From: a bacterium F11
Lineage (GTDB): Bacteria; Elusimicrobiota; Elusimicrobia; F11
Assembly: GCA_002176905.1 (NCBI GenBank)
Contig: MSYE01000204.1
Coordinates: forward strand, 7,128 to 71,127
DNA: 64,000 bases
Direction: 5' to 3'
In this document: positions 49,018 to 57,034 of the stretch, piece after piece
Position numbering within the stretch: the first letter of the stretch is position 1
How the letters are laid out: each line of letters begins with the position of its first letter
Made by a program: the position numbers and the translations under genes
The notes under the pieces: generated by a model
Seen by the model: only the letters and a program-made list of their open reading frames with translations
Database searches by the model: none
What the model was told of the DNA's origin: nothing

Positions 49018-50157
49018 CTATTGAGGTTTATTTACCATCGGTAAAAAGATATGAAAAGTTGTTGAGTTTGTTTTGGGATCCCCCACAGCATGAATACGTC
49101 CCCCATGTCCGTCGATGACCTGTCTCACAATCGCCAATCCCAATCCCATACCGGTTGATTTGGTTGTAAAAAAGGGTTCAAAAATCTTTTCTTGAAGTTC
49201 AGCAGATAAGACCGCTCCTGTGTTTGTGATCCCCAAATAAAGATATTGGTTGGTCTTATCTGTTTTTGTTTGGATGATGATCTTTCCGGCCCCTTTCATG
49301 GCTTCCAATCCATTGTCAATAATATTGGTCATCACTTCTTTGATCAGATCAACATCCACAGGAATTTGAGGGAGGTTGGCTTGGTATTGACGCATGACCT
49401 TCACATTCTGAATCTTGCAACGGGGCATGACATTTCGAATAACCTCATCGGCCAGTTTTTCGATCATTTCAGGTGATTTTCGAATTCGTGACGCCCGAGA
49501 ATATTCCACAAAGTCCCGGGTAAGGCTTTCAAGCGTTTTAACTTTCTCTTGAATGGCTTGAAGGACCTGGATGTGTTCGGAACTGGGGATACGTGTGGCC
49601 AAATATTGAGCGCACATTTGAATGATGCTGAGAGGATTTCTCATCCGATGGGCAATAGCCCCGGCCATCGAACCAACGGCCGCCAATTTGTCTTGTTTGT
49701 AGAGCGCGGATTGCATCTTGGAAATTTCACGTTTCAGGTTGTGACTCTCCAAACATCGACGGACCGTGGCCCTCAACAAGTCGCGCGGGAAGGGCTTGGT
49801 GATATAGTCGTAGGCGCCCGCCTTCATGGATTCCACAGCGGAAACCACAGAGCCAAAGGCGGTCATAATAACGATACTGGTGTGGGGATAGTGATACCGA
49901 ACTTGCTTGACCAGCTCAATCCCCCCCAACTCCGGCATGGAAAGATCGGTGAGGACCATGTCATATTTTTTTACAGCCAACAGGGCGATGGCTTTTCGAA
50001 CCCGGTCACAGGTTTCCACAATGTAGCCATCGGATTCCAAAAAAGCCTGACACAAATCACGGGATGCTGCCTCATCATCAACCACCAGAATTCGGTTTTT
50101 GGAATCCGTCCCTTGTTCGAGCACCTTGTTCGTTGTCATTTTCTGGGGTAACGCCAT
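49018..50157 (-). CDS. Receiver-histidine kinase hybrid
   Basis: 379 residues from ATG 50157 (GAG about 8 nt upstream); a GTG at 50166 and an ATG at 50139 are alternatives. An N-terminal receiver domain (about residues 20-135: ILVVDDEAASRD, phosphoacceptor in MVLTDLSMPE, ITKPF) is followed by HisKA with the phospho-His in AIAHRMRNPLSII and a HATPase_c domain (N box TNIIDNGLEAM, G boxes, FEPFFTTKSTGMGLGLAIV). No transmembrane helix, so it is a cytosolic kinase that takes input through its own receiver, as in phosphorelays. The final kinase subtype resembles NtrB-like enzymes, and the adjacent NtrC-type regulator is the natural partner. Confidence 0.88.
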   Translation of the reverse strand: MALPQKMTTNKVLEQGTDSKNRILVVDDEAASRDLCQAFLESDGYIVETCDRVRKAIALLAVKKYDMVLTDLSMPELGGIELVKQVRYHYPHTSIVIMTAFGSVVSAVESMKAGAYDYITKPFPRDLLRATVRRCLESHNLKREISKMQSALYKQDKLAAVGSMAGAIAHRMRNPLSIIQMCAQYLATRIPSSEHIQVLQAIQEKVKTLESLTRDFVEYSRASRIRKSPEMIEKLADEVIRNVMPRCKIQNVKVMRQYQANLPQIPVDVDLIKEVMTNIIDNGLEAMKGAGKIIIQTKTDKTNQYLYLGITNTGAVLSAELQEKIFEPFFTTKSTGMGLGLAIVRQVIDGHGGRIHAVGDPKTNSTTFHIFLPMVNKPQ

Positions 50158-50169
50158 AAGATTCACTCT

Positions 50170-50862
50170 TTATGCTTTGTCGTCAAGTCGATATCCTACT
50201 CCAATCAGGGTCTTAATATGTTTTCCTGCATCACCCAACTTCTTTCGGAGATGTCGGATGTGAACGTCAATGGTTCCAAGCGTACCAGGGTAATCATATC
50301 CCCAAACAGCTGACATAAGGGCTTCTCGCCGCAACGCCTTGTTCTTGTTTTTTGCCAAGGCCACCAGAAGTTCAAATTCTTTGGGGGTTAAGAGCAAATC
50401 TTTCCCCTTGTGTTTGACTTCATGCATATCCAAATCAATGTCAAGACTCGCCACCTTGATAAGGGAAGATCCATCAGATTTGGCCATATCCACCCGACGA
50501 AAAACTGCCTTTATGCGCGCCAACAATTCTCTATTTCCAAATGGTTTGGTCAAATAATCGTCTGCTCCCACTTCCAATCCGATGACTTTGTCGGTTTCGG
50601 TATCTTGAACGGTGAGCATGATGATGGGAATTCGCCGGGTTCGCACATCTTGTTTGATTTGCCGACAAAACTCAAGCCCTCCTATGGTGGGCAGGCGTAC
50701 ATCCAACAAAATCATATCGGGAAGTGTGAGTTTTAGCTTCTGAAAAGCCTCATCTGTGGAATGCGCGGTTGTCGCTGTATAGTTGTCCTCCTCCAAAACG
50801 TCCTTTACCAATTGACAAATTTGGGGTTCGTCATCCACTATGAGAATTCGTTTTTTTGCCAC
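50170..50862 (-). CDS. OmpR/PhoB-family response regulator
   Basis: 230 residues from GTG 50862 with GAGG 7 nt upstream. Receiver domain 4-118, with acidic residues DDE, phosphoacceptor Asp in MILLDVRLPTIGG, Thr in IIMLTVQDTE and Lys in YLTKPFG. The winged-helix DNA-binding domain (about 135-228) has the marks LTPKEFELLVALAKN, VWGYDYPGTLGTIDVHIRHL, RKKLGDAG and IGVGYRLDD. Such regulators activate or repress sigma-70 promoters. It follows the REC-GGDEF gene by 15 bp and precedes the hybrid kinase by 12 bp, so it is inside one signalling operon. The most likely kinase partner is the membrane kinase 51823-53268. Confidence 0.92.
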   Translation of the reverse strand: MAKKRILIVDDEPQICQLVKDVLEEDNYTATTAHSTDEAFQKLKLTLPDMILLDVRLPTIGGLEFCRQIKQDVRTRRIPIIMLTVQDTETDKVIGLEVGADDYLTKPFGNRELLARIKAVFRRVDMAKSDGSSLIKVASLDIDLDMHEVKHKGKDLLLTPKEFELLVALAKNKNKALRREALMSAVWGYDYPGTLGTIDVHIRHLRKKLGDAGKHIKTLIGVGYRLDDKA

Positions 50863-50877
50863 AGTTAAACCTCTTTG

Positions 50878-51807
50878 TTAAGTTCTTCGATCAACCAGAA
50901 AGGTAGACCGGTCCTCCGATTTGACCCTTTTTTTGATTTCACTGGCCACAAACGAAATTTCGGCCGGATGGCGTAGTTGTTTGTGGCGATTGGTGACCAC
51001 CGCAATGGCCAGACCCATTAACGGAAAATCGACCTTTCGGCCTTTTCGGTTGACAGCAGTAATCTTACCACGTTTTTGGTCGAAAACATCATAGACATTT
51101 GGGATTGCTTCATCAAAACGTCGAATGATAGTCTGACACAAACGTTTGATGTTGTGTGTGTTCACTATTCCCACAAAATCATCCCCCCCTAAGTGTCCCA
51201 GAAAGGATTTCTTCTCATCCCATTCGGAAAGGGTTCGGGTAAGGATATCAGCCGTTAATTTGATGGCTTTATCTCCCCGAACAAAGCCATAGCGATCATT
51301 AAAAGCCTTAAAATGGTTAAGGTCAAAATACAGGACGGAAAAGGGGATTTTCTTCTGAATTCGTTTGTTGATTTCCTCGGAAATGACCACATTTCCCGGC
51401 AAATGGGTAAGGGCATTGGCATTGAGTTCACGATCATGTCGTTTGATGGATCGCTGAATACGAGCCAAAAGGCGGGCAAGCTTAAATGGTTTGGTAATGT
51501 AATCGTCGGCACCGGAACGAAAACCAGTTAATTCATCCTTCTCCAATCCTCTGGCGGTGAGCATAATAATCGGCGTGTACCGGAGGGCCGCTTTTTTTCT
51601 CATTTTCTGACAAAGGTTGTATCCGTCAGAATCCGGTAAGCCAATATCAAGTACAATGAGGTCCGGTTTTTCTGAAACCGCTTTTTCCAATCCAATCTTA
51701 GCGTTGTCGGCTTCTACCACTTTATAACCTTGCTCCTCCAAAAAATCAATTATCACACTCCGAATTCCATCATCATCATCAATGATTAAGACTTTTTCGG
51801 TGACCAT
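50878..51807 (-). CDS. Receiver-GGDEF protein (diguanylate cyclase-like, GGDDF)
   Basis: 309 residues; ATG 51807. An N-terminal receiver domain (VLIIDDDDGIR, phosphoacceptor Asp in LIVLDIGLPDSDG, IIMLTARG, ITKPF) is joined to a GGDEF domain (about residues 140-300). The domain shows the nucleotide-site phrase VLYFDLNHFKAFNDRYGFVR GDK and the signature GHLGGDDFVGI, with Asp replacing the third acidic residue (GGDDF instead of GGDEF). Activity may be preserved or reduced. There is no clear inhibitory RxxD site. It would make c-di-GMP on phosphorylation if active; the HD-GYP protein at 58900-60300 is the possible opposing enzyme. Confidence 0.85.
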   Translation of the reverse strand: MVTEKVLIIDDDDGIRSVIIDFLEEQGYKVVEADNAKIGLEKAVSEKPDLIVLDIGLPDSDGYNLCQKMRKKAALRYTPIIMLTARGLEKDELTGFRSGADDYITKPFKLARLLARIQRSIKRHDRELNANALTHLPGNVVISEEINKRIQKKIPFSVLYFDLNHFKAFNDRYGFVRGDKAIKLTADILTRTLSEWDEKKSFLGHLGGDDFVGIVNTHNIKRLCQTIIRRFDEAIPNVYDVFDQKRGKITAVNRKGRKVDFPLMGLAIAVVTNRHKQLRHPAEISFVASEIKKRVKSEDRSTFLVDRRT

Positions 51808-51822
51808 TCCTTGTTGATTTGG

Positions 51823-53268
51823 TTAGGGTGAATCGGGTAGCGTAAAATGAACGGTTGTTCCTTTCCTAAGTTCACTTTCTAGCCAAATCGTACCTCCATG
51901 AGATTCCACAATTCCCTTGGCAATGGCGAGACCCAGCCCAGTTCCTTTTGGGCCGGTAACAGTTTCTCGTCCCTTTTGCACCTGAACAAATTTTTCAAAA
52001 ACGGTTTTTCGATCTTTTTCAGAGATCCCGATGCCTGTGTCTTTAACCGAAATTTGAACAAATTCGTTCTGATTTTTCGCGTATAATCGGATTGTGCCTC
52101 CAGAAGGGGTAAATTTCAAGGCGTTTGATATAAGATTTGTCAGTACCTGTCGGATCTTATCCCCATCCACATTCACCTGGGGAACCATGGCGGGGACATC
52201 GATGGACCATCTGATCCCCTTTTTCTCCAATAAGGGCTGAAAGAGCCCAAACACATCTTCTGCTAATTTATTGATTTTGAATCTGTTTCGATGGATTTCA
52301 ATGTGACCGGCCTCAATTCGGGCCAAGTCCAAAATATCGTTGATAAATTGGGCCAGCCGATCGGTGCTCTCGCGAATGATGACCAAGGCCTTGTTCCGCT
52401 TCTCCTCCGGAATCTCTTGAAGGGGTCGACTTTGAAGAAGCTCCACATATCCTGAAATGGCAGATAAGGGAGACCTTAACTCATGTGAAACACTGGACAC
52501 GAAATCGTCTTTCAATTTGTCCAATTCCTTGAGTTTCTCGGCCATATAATTAAATTCCTGGGCCAGGAATCCCAACTCATCTGTTGTTGTGACAGGTATT
52601 TGGGTTTCGAGTTGGCCTTGACCAATCGCCTTTGCCCCTTCGGTTAGGTGATGAATGGGCTTGGTGAGACGCCGGGAGAGAGACAAGGCCATCCACAATC
52701 CCATCACCAACACGATCACCATCGCCCAAAAAAGAGTTTCCCATATTCGCTGAACGGTTCGATCCAGTTCTCCTTCGATCATGTCGAGTTTAAGTCCAAG
52801 AAAAACAGTCCCTTTCATCTGTTGTCCCCGAACATTGTTATAAATGATTTCCTGACAATAATAACGCCAGGCTTCGCTCTCATCCTTGAGATCCCGCAAA
52901 AAGATATTGCTGTCTGGCCCAAGATTTCCCATCCGTTGACATCGGGGTAAAAGACGTTTAAATCGCTCAAGGCTCTCAATTCCCCCCAACTGAATGCCCC
53001 CTCGGGATTGGTCGACAAAGATAGCATAGGCCAATTCGGGGACAGAGGTTTCAAGTGATTCACTAAAAACTTGAATGGCCAAATCATCTCCGAGATAAAG
53101 CGCATCAAAAACCGCCTCTCTAAAGTTGGTGAAGAGTGTGAGTTGGTTGGATTTCATTTCTCGGCGCAGAAGGTAGGTAATACTAAGAACGGTCGTGAGG
53201 CTGGTAAAAGCCACCACCAAAATAACCAGAAGAACAGTAAAGATCGTTAAACGCGGTCTAAGTTTCAC
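51823..53268 (-). CDS. Membrane sensor histidine kinase (HAMP-HisKA-HATPase)
   Basis: 481 residues from GTG 53268 (weak ribosome site; the upstream adaptor gene ends 8 bp before). TM1 about 8-32 and TM2 about 180-204 flank a periplasmic sensor region of about 145 residues of unknown ligand, containing two Cys (LPRCQRMG, RYYCQE). HAMP follows (LSRRLTKPIHHLTEGAKAIG), then HisKA with phospho-His in FVSSVSHELRSPLSAISGYV and HATPase_c with N box LISNALKFTP, VKDTGIGIS and GPKGTGLGLAIAKGIV. All catalytic motifs look intact. It starts the five-gene signalling run that continues with the REC-GGDEF protein, the PhoB-type regulator, the hybrid kinase and the NtrC-type regulator. Confidence 0.92.
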   Translation of the reverse strand: MKLRPRLTIFTVLLVILVVAFTSLTTVLSITYLLRREMKSNQLTLFTNFREAVFDALYLGDDLAIQVFSESLETSVPELAYAIFVDQSRGGIQLGGIESLERFKRLLPRCQRMGNLGPDSNIFLRDLKDESEAWRYYCQEIIYNNVRGQQMKGTVFLGLKLDMIEGELDRTVQRIWETLFWAMVIVLVMGLWMALSLSRRLTKPIHHLTEGAKAIGQGQLETQIPVTTTDELGFLAQEFNYMAEKLKELDKLKDDFVSSVSHELRSPLSAISGYVELLQSRPLQEIPEEKRNKALVIIRESTDRLAQFINDILDLARIEAGHIEIHRNRFKINKLAEDVFGLFQPLLEKKGIRWSIDVPAMVPQVNVDGDKIRQVLTNLISNALKFTPSGGTIRLYAKNQNEFVQISVKDTGIGISEKDRKTVFEKFVQVQKGRETVTGPKGTGLGLAIAKGIVESHGGTIWLESELRKGTTVHFTLPDSP

Positions 53269-53276
53269 GGCTTGAT

Positions 53277-54485
53277 TTAATTGTTTTGAACCTCGATAAT
53301 TTTTACTTTGGATCCTGATTTGAGTTCCGGAGGCTTTTGAACAACAACAATTTCGCCTGGACTCAAGCCCGACTTAATCAGGGTAAATTCGGTGGCCACA
53401 TATCCCACTTCCACATCTCTGGCTTCGGCCACATTGTCTTTGTTCACCACGTAAACCTGAAATCCTCCTGGCGCTTTCACCAGCGTGTCGTTTGGAACCG
53501 ACATGGCATCGTCTGCTTCATAGGTAATGATGCGCGTTCGGGCAAACATACCTGGAAGAAGAAGGCTTTCTTCATTTGGAATCTTCGCTTTAATTTCAAA
53601 AGTTTTACTGGGGCCGGTAATGATTGGGGAAATACTCGCAATGGTTCCTTCAAATACATTTCCCGGGTACGCATCTACCGAGACAAGAATTTTCTGACCC
53701 GGGTAGACTTTGTCGACTTGCTTCTCAATGATCCCAACGTTCACAACAACATTCTTAATGGTCACCAGGGTGGCGATTTTTCTCTGGGGTGTAACATATT
53801 CACCGATTTCAGCGCTTTTATCGCCGATAATTCCATTTCGAACAGCAATTAGTCTTGTTTTTTTAAACTCTGATTGGGCCACTTCCAATTTCAGTCGTGT
53901 TTCTCGAAGTTTGGTTTTCGAGAGATCTCCCAATGCATAAAGTTTCTCAATTTTCTCAAGCTCGTTTTTTGCTTCTTTCACTTTTAGCATTGCATCTGTC
54001 TCGTCGATTTTGGCAATAATTTGCCCTTGGCGAACACGATCCCCTTCATCAACGTTGAATTGTTTAATTCTCCCTTCCACTTCGAATCTCAGTTCAATCT
54101 CCGCTTCTCCTTTGAGGGTACCGACAGCATTGATGGGATCTTGAAAACGTCCCAATCGGACTTCGATGACATTAACCGGGACTTCATCAAGCGCGTTGAC
54201 AGCCTCGGGAGGATCTTCGATCGGATCACTATTGTCGCGGGAAAGGGAAATTAACCACATCGCACCACCGATCAAAAGAAATCCCATGACCAGTGATAGG
54301 GTTTTGTATCGAACAAACCAATTTTGGGACGATGCTTCAGGTGGCTTCTCTTGGAGGATTTCTTCTGGAGTTGGGACGGGTTCCTGGGGTTTCTCTTCCT
54401 CTGTTGGTTTGGGTGTCTCCTCAGGTTCTCCCTTGTGAAGGGGTTTAAATTCAAATGAATCTTTGGATTTATCGTCGTCAGTCAT
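53277..54485 (-). CDS. RND-type periplasmic adaptor with cytoplasmic extension
   Basis: 402 residues; ATG 54485. Residues 1-60 are acidic and rich in Pro and Glu (TPKPTEEEKPQEPVPTPEEI), then one transmembrane helix (about 63-80) and an adaptor (membrane fusion) domain. The adaptor shows a lipoyl half (IELRFEVEGRIKQFNVDEGD, RVRQGQIIAKID), a short helical hairpin (AKNELEKIEKLYALGDLSK), the second lipoyl half (IRNGIIGDKSAEIGEYVTPQ-like, residues about 215-235), a beta-barrel (VYPGQKILVSVDAYPG) and a membrane-proximal domain. Such adaptors link RND pumps or ABC exporters to an outer-membrane channel, but no pump or TolC gene is adjacent. The cytoplasmic extension is unusual for HlyD/AcrA relatives, which generally have only a signal or lipoprotein anchor. 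Confidence 0.85.
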   Translation of the reverse strand: MTDDDKSKDSFEFKPLHKGEPEETPKPTEEEKPQEPVPTPEEILQEKPPEASSQNWFVRYKTLSLVMGFLLIGGAMWLISLSRDNSDPIEDPPEAVNALDEVPVNVIEVRLGRFQDPINAVGTLKGEAEIELRFEVEGRIKQFNVDEGDRVRQGQIIAKIDETDAMLKVKEAKNELEKIEKLYALGDLSKTKLRETRLKLEVAQSEFKKTRLIAVRNGIIGDKSAEIGEYVTPQRKIATLVTIKNVVVNVGIIEKQVDKVYPGQKILVSVDAYPGNVFEGTIASISPIITGPSKTFEIKAKIPNEESLLLPGMFARTRIITYEADDAMSVPNDTLVKAPGGFQVYVVNKDNVAEARDVEVGYVATEFTLIKSGLSPGEIVVVQKPPELKSGSKVKIIEVQNN

Positions 54486-54511
54486 ATGAATTATACTGCT
54501 GTTTGTTAGGG

Positions 54512-56137
54512 TTAGGCTCTGGCATTACCATGTTGTTTAAATACCTCTTCAATTTCATCGTAATTTAGTTCTTCTTTCTCGATAAGAAGGGTCGCGAATA
54601 CTTCCACCATTTTCCATTCTTTCCGCAAAAATTCCTCAGTTTCTTTTTCGCACATCTTTAAAATTTCCTGGGCCTCATCATTGAGCTGTTTTTTAAAGGC
54701 CTCAGACAAAGTGGAAGTCATGCCTCCCATGGTGATGGCATAGTTTCCAATGATTCCGCTTTTTCCCATCCCAAATTGCCAGACCATGGCAGAGGCCACA
54801 CTCAAGGCATTGGCAAAATCGGATGAGGCTCCTGTTGAGGTTGTCCCATATTTGATTCTTTCCGATATAAAACCTGCCAAAGAGACTTTGATGTCGGCGA
54901 TCAGGTTTTCTCGGGTTCGTGTATAGGTTTCCTCTTTTGGAACAGGAAGAACATGCCCCAAGGCTCCTCCTCGGTGAAGAATGGTGGCTTTGAAAACGTC
55001 ATGGGTGGGATGCTGGTGATACACCGCCAAGAGATGTCCCGATTCATGGATGGCGATTCTCTCCTTTTCTTTGTTAGCAAGAGGGAGCCTGTGAGCAATA
55101 CCCAAATCAATCCGCTCAAAGGCCTGGGAGAAATCACGAAATTCGACTCGGTCACGACCATCTCGAGTGGCAATAATCGCTGCTTCTTTGACAGAGGATT
55201 CAATATCAGCGGGAGATTTGGTCACGGTGCGTTGCGCCAATTTTGTGACATCAACAGAGGGATCAACACTAATCTTGTTGAGATAGTAACGAAAAATGTC
55301 TTCTCGTTCTTTAAGATGGGGTTTGCCAACAAATATTTTTCGATCAAAACGCCCCGGACGGACAAGAGCAGAGTCCAATTTTGATTCGTCCGCATTGGTG
55401 GCACCGATAAAGATGATATTGTCTTTCCCGCTATGAACACCATCCATTTCCACAAGAAGTTGGTTTTGGGTTGAGTTGGTTTCCTCCGAGGCCCCAAAAG
55501 CGCTAAAGGTTCGACCCCGGCCAATGACATCCAACTCGTCTATAAACACAATGCAGGAGCCATGGGCTTCTGCCATCAATCGGGCCCTTTTCAAAAGGCT
55601 CCGGATACGGGATGCGCCCACCCCCACAAAAATTTCAACAAATTCGCTTCCTGAGGTGCTGATAAAGGGAACCTTGGCTTCAGTGGCAATGGCTTTGGCA
55701 AGAAGGGTTTTTCCACATCCAGGGGGCCCCAGCAACAAAATCCCTTTGATAACCGAACCACCAATTTTTTTAACGCGAGCCCGATCGCGGATGAGTTCTA
55801 CCACTTCTTTTGCTTCTTTTTTCCCTTCTTCAATCCCAATAACATCGGAGAAATGCACATTGACATCCTCCGCCTTTATACGGGACGCCTTTAGTTTGGC
55901 CATTCCTCCATAAAGAAAAAGCCAATAACAAAAAACAAAGGCAAGGGCCGCTATGACACTATGGAACATATACATGGGTGCGGTCGCGATCAGGGTCATT
56001 TTCTGGAAGGATTCAAGTTGAAAGAGAAAGACATACCCACCAGCAAATAGAGAAACCGCACACACAACCACAATGGTTGCCACTGACCACTTCAGCCAAT
56101 TATTGAACCACCAGATTCGAAAATGAGCTTGTTTCAT
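54512..56137 (-). CDS. FtsH-like membrane AAA+ metalloprotease without periplasmic domain
   Basis: 541 residues; ATG 56137. Two transmembrane helices (about 18-40 and 57-77) are separated by only about 16 residues, whereas typical FtsH has a periplasmic domain of 70-100 residues there. The AAA+ module has Walker A GPPGCGKT (137-144), pore loop FVGVG (about 170-174), Walker B IVFIDELD (196-203), sensor IGATNAD and arginine fingers RPGRFDR. The M41 protease has zinc motif HESGH (364-368) and a probable third ligand Asp440 (TSTGASSDF). The linker and AAA part follow FtsH closely. It degrades membrane or soluble proteins with ATP. A HAMP-only membrane protein gene lies 4 bp upstream and could be its partner. 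Probably a paralogue rather than the housekeeping FtsH (inference). Confidence 0.88.
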   Translation of the reverse strand: MKQAHFRIWWFNNWLKWSVATIVVVCAVSLFAGGYVFLFQLESFQKMTLIATAPMYMFHSVIAALAFVFCYWLFLYGGMAKLKASRIKAEDVNVHFSDVIGIEEGKKEAKEVVELIRDRARVKKIGGSVIKGILLLGPPGCGKTLLAKAIATEAKVPFISTSGSEFVEIFVGVGASRIRSLLKRARLMAEAHGSCIVFIDELDVIGRGRTFSAFGASEETNSTQNQLLVEMDGVHSGKDNIIFIGATNADESKLDSALVRPGRFDRKIFVGKPHLKEREDIFRYYLNKISVDPSVDVTKLAQRTVTKSPADIESSVKEAAIIATRDGRDRVEFRDFSQAFERIDLGIAHRLPLANKEKERIAIHESGHLLAVYHQHPTHDVFKATILHRGGALGHVLPVPKEETYTRTRENLIADIKVSLAGFISERIKYGTTSTGASSDFANALSVASAMVWQFGMGKSGIIGNYAITMGGMTSTLSEAFKKQLNDEAQEILKMCEKETEEFLRKEWKMVEVFATLLIEKEELNYDEIEEVFKQHGNARA

Positions 56138-56141
56138 AAAA

Positions 56142-56579
56142 TTATATTTTGGACAACCTTTTAATTAATTTGTTAATAGCATGAACCAAACCATCCAATT
56201 CATCCCCCTCACGAATTTGAATGGGTTGAACCGGATCTTTTGTATCAGCGATTTTCTTAATTTCCTCTTCCAATCGCTCCGTTGGTCCGACGGTTCGATG
56301 AGAAAGGAAAGTGGCCGCAATGGTCACCACCACGATATACAAAAAACCCACAAGAAATAACCGCCAGGTGGAATCCAACAACAAGGGTTTAAAATTCTCC
56401 CACGCTTCTCTTGGCAGGGAGGAAGTCGCAATAAAGATTCCATGAAAACCTGCAAAAACAAGCAAGACAGTTAAGGACCCACCCACCAAAAAGGCGTATC
56501 TTAATTGAAAACCGCGGGGAAAAAATATTTTTGTTCTTTTTGGTGACATGGATTTATGAAAAGGATTGGAATCCGTCAA
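56142..56579 (-). CDS. HAMP-domain membrane protein without output domain
   Basis: 145 residues if started at TTG 56579, 135 from ATG 56549; no clear ribosome site supports either. Two transmembrane helices (about 27-50 and 72-92) enclose a short periplasmic loop (IATSSLPREAWENFKPLLL). A HAMP-like helical pair follows (SHRTVGPTERLEEEIKKIAD, then IREGDELDGLVHAINKLIKR). Nothing follows the HAMP, so no kinase, cyclase or methyl-accepting output exists. It sits 4 bp upstream of the FtsH-like gene and may serve as its adaptor or substrate sensor (inference). Confidence 0.7.
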   Translation of the reverse strand: MTDSNPFHKSMSPKRTKIFFPRGFQLRYAFLVGGSLTVLLVFAGFHGIFIATSSLPREAWENFKPLLLDSTWRLFLVGFLYIVVVTIAATFLSHRTVGPTERLEEEIKKIADTKDPVQPIQIREGDELDGLVHAINKLIKRLSKI

Positions 56580-56584
56580 TGAAT

Positions 56585-56890
56585 TTACTTTGGCGGAGGT
56601 TTATCAAGCGATTTCCTTGTGTCATCTGCCTTGTTTTTCAACATATTTCGCAATTCCTTCATATCCACTTTGTTCCTATCGGTTTGGAAGGACCGAAACC
56701 CACGACGCCGTTGGATTTGAGATAACGAATCCTGGGTCACACGTACAATTCCGGTTAGGATAATGAGGCAAGCCAAAATCAACGAAATAAGGGATTTCTT
56801 ACGCTCGGGAACCAAAAAGCTGAGGATGACCCCCAAAATACCAAGGGCAATCAAAATCAATGATAATGAGACATTTGAAGAGGGAAACAT
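56585..56890 (-). CDS. Small membrane protein of unknown function
   Basis: 101 residues; ATG 56890 with AAGGAG 6 nt upstream, the strongest ribosome site of this operon. Two transmembrane helices (about 7-28 and 33-52) are followed by a basic, polar cytoplasmic tail (QIQRRRGFRSFQTDRNKVD...KPPPK). No family recognised. It is the first gene of the minus-strand run that continues with the HAMP protein, the FtsH-like protease and the adaptor. The promoter must lie in the 144-bp gap that also serves the divergent plus-strand operon. Confidence 0.65.
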   Translation of the reverse strand: MFPSSNVSLSLILIALGILGVILSFLVPERKKSLISLILACLIILTGIVRVTQDSLSQIQRRRGFRSFQTDRNKVDMKELRNMLKNKADDTRKSLDKPPPK

Positions 56891-57034
56891 GAGTCGCTCC
56901 TTACCTAAAAACTTTCACATCCAATCTCTTTCGATTCTAACAGGACCTCCTTAAGAATTCAAGTCGTTTTGGTTAAGTTTCCCTTAAGATAATTCATCAC
57001 CGGTACCTTGAAAGCCTCATGAATAGTCCTTAGA
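56891..57034. promoter_or_regulatory. Divergent promoter region
   Basis: 144 bp between the divergent operons 56890-(minus) and 57035-(plus). It contains the AAGGAG ribosome site of the minus-strand gene and an AACAGGACCTCCTTAAG stretch. No unambiguous -35/-10 pair or operator could be marked. Confidence 0.35.

Noticed and set aside
57003..57013. CCGGTACCTTG as a further copy of the Fic-module border repeat
   Set aside because: Only about nine bases match and there is no associated hairpin or second copy nearby; chance is likely.
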